Shown here in pieces: positions 6,421 to 6,841 of a DNA stretch of 6,841 nucleotides. The notes beneath the pieces were generated by a model, which was not told where the DNA came from, did not search any database, and worked only from the letters and a program-made list of their open reading frames with translations. Source of the DNA: Chromatiales bacterium (GTDB lineage: Bacteria > Pseudomonadota > Gammaproteobacteria > CAMYNG01). Every line of letters starts with the position of its first letter. Position 1 is the stretch's first letter. Position numbers and translations under genes: made by a program. Location of the stretch: positions 1 to 6,841 of the forward strand of contig JALUTW010000407.1 of the NCBI GenBank assembly GCA_027021685.1. The letters run 5' to 3'.

Positions 6421-6714
6421 GTCCCACCCCACAGAATCCCGACCGAGGGATTGAAACAGGTCCGGCAATCCCGTGTATGTTTGGTCTATAACGAGTCCCA
6501 CCCCACAGAATCCCGACCGAGGGATTGAAACCCTGAGACGGGAAGCGGAGTGATAAACGGGATGCACGTCCCACCCCACAGAATCCCGACCGAGGGATTG
6601 AAACCGCTTGCGCTCCAGCTTGCCCCGCTCCTTCTCCAGGGTCCCACCCCACAGAATCCCGACCGAGGGATTGAAACCATCAGCCTGGAGCAAGAGCGGC
6701 TGGAACGCGAACGC

Positions 6715-6742
6715 GTCCCACCCCACAGAATCCCGACCGAGG
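6715..6742 (+). repeat. Broken last CRISPR repeat, 3' end missing
   Basis: The first 28 nt of the repeat are intact, ending in GACCGAGG, after which the sequence continues AGGGTCGG instead of GATTGAAAC. The conserved 3' handle is therefore lost. A degenerate repeat at the trailer end is common in CRISPR arrays, so this break alone is unremarkable. It becomes notable because the opposite end is broken too. The retained part overlaps the retained part of the first repeat in the 9-mer CGACCGAGG (6734-6742 and 337-345). Confidence 0.9.
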
Positions 6743-6750
6743 AGGGTCGG
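6733..6750. repeat. Hairpin at the array/right-flank junction
   Basis: CCGACC (6733-6738) and GGTCGG (6745-6750) are perfect 6-bp arms around the loop GAGGAG. The left arm is repeat sequence and the right arm is flank, so the hairpin exists only at this junction. There is no T tract, so I do not call it a terminator. It may help define the 3' end of the precursor RNA, or it may be chance. Confidence 0.5.
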
Positions 6751-6763
6751 ACCAGGTTTAGCC

Positions 6764-6805
6764 GGTTACGAGGTGGCGACGAGGTGGTTACGAAAAAGCG
6801 TAACC
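6764..6805 (+). repeat. Right copy of the direct repeat bracketing the array
   Basis: GGTTACG (6764-6770), a 15-nt linker ending GACGAGGT, GGTTACG (6786-6792), AAAAAG, then CGTAACC (6799-6805). Heptamer order, 15-nt spacing and linker end match 283-323 in the left flank, with the same orientation. It begins 21 nt after the last repeat remnant. The inner heptamers form a hairpin with an A-rich loop. Confidence 0.85.
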
Positions 6806-6824
6806 AGCTTGAAGCCGGTTACGC
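6798..6824. repeat. Right palindrome GCGTAACC / GGTTACGC
   Basis: Arms 6798-6805 and 6817-6824 pair over 8 bp. Allowing one mismatch the stem extends inward by 3 bp (AGC with GCC). It corresponds to the left palindrome at 231-258: both are preceded by CGAAA, both have a TTGA in the loop and both are followed by TG. On the right it overlaps the direct-repeat copy, whereas on the left the two units are 24 nt apart. Confidence 0.75.
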
Positions 6825-6841
6825 TGAGGGGATGACTCCCG

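Larger units (their letters stand above)
4869..6714 (+). CRISPR. Array segment 4: repeats 62-86 and their spacers
   Basis: Full repeats start at 4869, 4943, 5016, 5089, 5163, 5240, 5313, 5386, 5462, 5535, 5609, 5682, 5756, 5829, 5902, 5976, 6050, 6123, 6197, 6273, 6347, 6421, 6495, 6568 and 6641. The longer spacers are 5200-5239 (40 nt), 5423-5461 and 6234-6272 (39 nt each). Coding-like spacers include 5053-5088 (VTVAEYHEKYQG) and 5719-5755, which could be the end of a gene (TDTPYLAAQMR then stop). A tandem duplicate lies at 6310 and 6384. The last spacer is 6678-6714. By the usual polarity this is the older end of the array. Confidence 0.97.
337..6742 (+). CRISPR. Giant CRISPR array: 86 intact repeats, 2 broken end repeats, 87 spacers
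   Basis: A 37-nt repeat recurs every 71-80 nt (usually 72-74). It reads GTCCCACCCCACAG, then stem arm AATCCC, loop GACCGA, return arm GGGATT, then GAAAC. I saw no base change in any of the 86 intact copies. The spacers differ from each other except for four duplicated ones. Lengths are 34-43 nt, mostly 36 or 37. The perfect 6-bp stem and the terminal ATTGAAAC fit a Cas6-processed repeat that leaves an 8-nt 5' handle, so the crRNA strand is taken as plus. Interference type cannot be set because no cas gene is in the window; type III or a type I subtype is plausible from the repeat class. Both outermost repeats are broken and neither flank looks like an AT-rich leader, so the array may be orphaned or adaptation-dead in its present form. 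Array identity is certain; strand is likely. Confidence 0.99.
6743..6841. other. Right flank with GGTTACG palindromes, non-coding
   Basis: Only about 100 nt are visible and no gene can be supported. The content is a short unique stretch (6743-6763), then the direct-repeat copy at 6764-6805 and a further GGTTACG at 6817-6823. A frame running out of the array to 6835 is a carry-over of the repeat reading. This is the same repeat family as in the left flank. Confidence 0.65.

Noticed and set aside
337..6742. Minus-strand orientation with the leader on the right
   Set aside because: The conserved ATTGAAAC end favours plus. The right end also has a broken repeat and no AT-rich leader, so reversing the array does not solve the missing leader.

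Overview
The window is almost entirely one very large CRISPR array (about 337-6742). It holds 86 full-length 37-nt repeats that I read as identical, a broken repeat at each end, and 87 spacers of 34-43 nt (mode 36-37). No cas gene, transposase, rRNA, tRNA or other credible protein gene lies in the window. Open frames of up to about 400 codons exist only because the repeat has no stop codon in any of its three minus-strand frames and in two of its three plus-strand frames.

Organism: the spacers and flanks are mostly GC-rich and G-tract-rich, so a high-GC prokaryote is likely, but nothing here fixes a taxon. The repeat (AATCCC stem, GGGATT return arm, GAAAC end) resembles the repeat class ending in GGGATTGAAAC. 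From general knowledge, that class is common in filamentous Chloroflexi-like and cyanobacterial genomes and is often served by Cas6 with type III or type I effectors. That assignment is inference. The 3' end ATTGAAAC, the usual 8-nt crRNA handle, points to transcription left to right.

Layout: 1-336 is a G-rich non-coding flank ending in palindromic GGTTACG/CGTAACC elements. 332/337-354 is a first repeat that lost its 5' half. 393-6677 holds the intact repeats. 6715-6742 is a last repeat that lost its 3' end. 6743-6841 is a right flank carrying the same GGTTACG elements in the same orientation. So the array is broken inside a repeat at both ends and is bracketed by about 41-nt direct repeats. 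No canonical AT-rich leader next to an intact first repeat is present.

Most unusual content: (1) the bracketing by direct palindromic repeats with a shared 9-nt core (CGACCGAGG) in both broken repeats, which could mark a deletion scar or a movable array cassette; (2) a strong excess of spacers that are themselves long inverted repeats (perfect stems up to 12 bp), clustered around 2182-3177, as if terminator-like or cruciform-forming sites were preferred sources; (3) four duplicated spacers, two in an A-B-A' pattern whose copies share the 5' end but differ at the 3' end, suggesting repeated capture of the same site.
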